Positions 63,050 to 64,000 of a DNA stretch of 64,000 nt are shown piece by piece. This stretch comes from Incurvaria masculella (lineage: Eukaryota; Arthropoda; Insecta; Lepidoptera; Incurvariidae), in contig OX335664.1 of NCBI GenBank assembly GCA_946894095.1, positions 10,248,001-10,312,000 of the forward strand, given 5' to 3'. Positions within the stretch are counted from its first letter, which is position 1. The number at the start of each line of letters is the position of its first letter. The notes under the pieces were generated by a model. It was not told the DNA's origin, made no database searches, and saw only the letters and a list, made by a program, of their open reading frames with translations. The translations under genes were made by a program, and so were the position numbers.

Positions 63050-63218
63050 AAGTTAATTTAGAATGGTAATACCTCTGATGCAACTGACTGATGACTTTTA
63101 TCACTTCCCTTTCGCAATGCCGGCAGGTTGCGCGCTTTTCTCACCGCATCGCAGCGGCAGAATCAAGCCCGAGCGTGCAACATGATGTGTCGGGAACTCA
63201 CCCGAAGACTCGTCGTCA

Positions 63219-63950
63219 CATAAAAAAAAAATCTTCAGGAGAATGTGCACCAAGCACAACTAGGCGATCGTAAAATGTATTATGTACCGAATTTAGGGAC
63301 AATCAGGCTCACATAAGGCACTATTCGCCGTGCTTTATTTATCATAACGGGGAAAGAAATGATTTATCTACTAACGGTGCAAAATTCAGGAAGATTGAAA
63401 TTGTTTTATGCGCCATCCCTAGCGCAAGACTAGTGCAATTTAAAATGGGTTCTTGGGCACGAATAGTGATTCAAATACGACATGCATCTCAAATGCCATT
63501 TTTGGGTGCATGTAATACGCCATCCCTGCAATAGGACAATAAAATTAAGAAGCAAAGTAATTAAAATCCTTAAAATGTCAAATATGTTATGCGACATTTT
63601 TTTTTCTCTGATTTCGGTTAAATGTGTACCATTCGATAGATACAAATCTGCTCTTTAAAATGATACCCATAACTCATTTTCGAAAAAAGTGGCGCATAAA
63701 ACATTTCTTCTTTCCACCGTCGATATGTATATTTGTACGCGGTCAAACGCAAATTGTGGAAGACACAGTCATGGCCATGATCGAATTTTGGGAGCATTAT
63801 TTCTTCGTATCATGTACAACCCATAATTGAGACGAATAAATGATTTCATTTCATTTCGTTTCACCCATTGAGAACCCAACCGCGTTCAGAGGTGCTTACC
63901 CAGCTTATCAAATCGCAAGGCGTCGCACCACTGAGCTACCGAGCCCTGGG
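63219..63950. repeat. Duplicated unit, copy 2 (empty MITE site)
   Basis: Collinear with 60411-61690 minus the TTAA MITE. At 63651-63660 it reads CTCTTTAAAA, the unoccupied target. Minor substitutions only. Confidence 0.85.
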
Positions 63951-64000
63951 GGATTACCAGTAAACTAAGCCCCGGTAGCCCAGTGGCCCGACACCTTGCG
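63860..64000. mobile_element. Head-to-head SINE-5S heads, cut by the window end
   Basis: Reverse head (AACCGCGTTCAGAGGTGCTT ... GAGCTACCGAGCC) followed by a forward head (GCCCCGGTAGCCCAGTGGCC). Same arrangement as 61598-61760, so it belongs to the duplicated unit. Confidence 0.75.

Overview
The window is animal nuclear DNA, most likely from a moth or butterfly (Lepidoptera). There are no operons or prokaryotic genes. Coding exons are separated by introns with GT..AG borders, and most of the sequence is layered transposable elements: a gypsy-type errantivirus, mariner and Tc1-like elements, Jockey/CR1/RTE-like LINE pieces, tRNA- and 5S-headed SINEs, and many palindromic MITEs. Several interspersed repeats match families I remember as common in lepidopteran genomes. 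The species cannot be named from sequence alone.

Host genes: I see one family of C2H2 zinc-finger genes, all on the minus strand. Gene A (exons 55013-55275 and 52112-53219; predicted 456 aa, 11 fingers) and gene B (exons 28712-29391 and 24653-25682; predicted 569 aa, 9 fingers) each have a 5' coding exon rich in SUMO-type psi-K-x-E motifs and a 3' exon holding all the fingers. Gene C has the matching 5' exon (19107-19435). Its finger exon is not in the window and should lie left of position 1. The three 5' exons start exactly 14 nt before the ATG, directly after an AG acceptor, and end in phase 2, which is also the entry phase of the finger exons. Downstream of the gene C exon lie five small basic exon candidates of two types (about 111-120 nt and 90-99 nt), all phase 2-2. 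They could be spliced in any combination without changing frame.

Layout. 1-2050: Tigger/pogo-like remnant, a palindromic MITE with a CCTAA-rich loop, a common lepidopteran repeat, and one basic cassette exon. 2047-9836: a TIR element split by a complete errantivirus provirus (2238-9747; identical 275-bp LTRs, CGCG target duplication) whose pol and env are broken. 9.8-19.1 kb: SINEs, MITEs, a LINE lacking its RT domain, and the other cassette exons. 19.1-29.4 kb: gene C 5' exon, repeats, gene B. 29.4-42 kb: SINE pairs, a mariner remnant, a 14 x 24 bp minisatellite inside a possible exon, a 10 x 16 bp GC-rich minisatellite, CR1-like LINE debris, and three abutting Harbinger-type MITEs forming a 1.4-kb palindrome. 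42-52 kb: a nearly intact mariner, a MITE carrying a tRNA-Thr-like sequence, and a LINE with an uninterrupted EN-RT fusion ORF. 52-55.3 kb: gene A, with a second tRNA-bearing MITE in its intron. 55.4-64 kb: LINE pieces, two 542-bp TTAA-flanked MITEs, 5S-headed SINEs, a duplicated unit with and without one of those MITEs, and a long-TIR Tc1-like element.

Insertions, nesting and target duplications are read directly from repeated copies within the window. Family names rest on recognised motifs, not on database searches.
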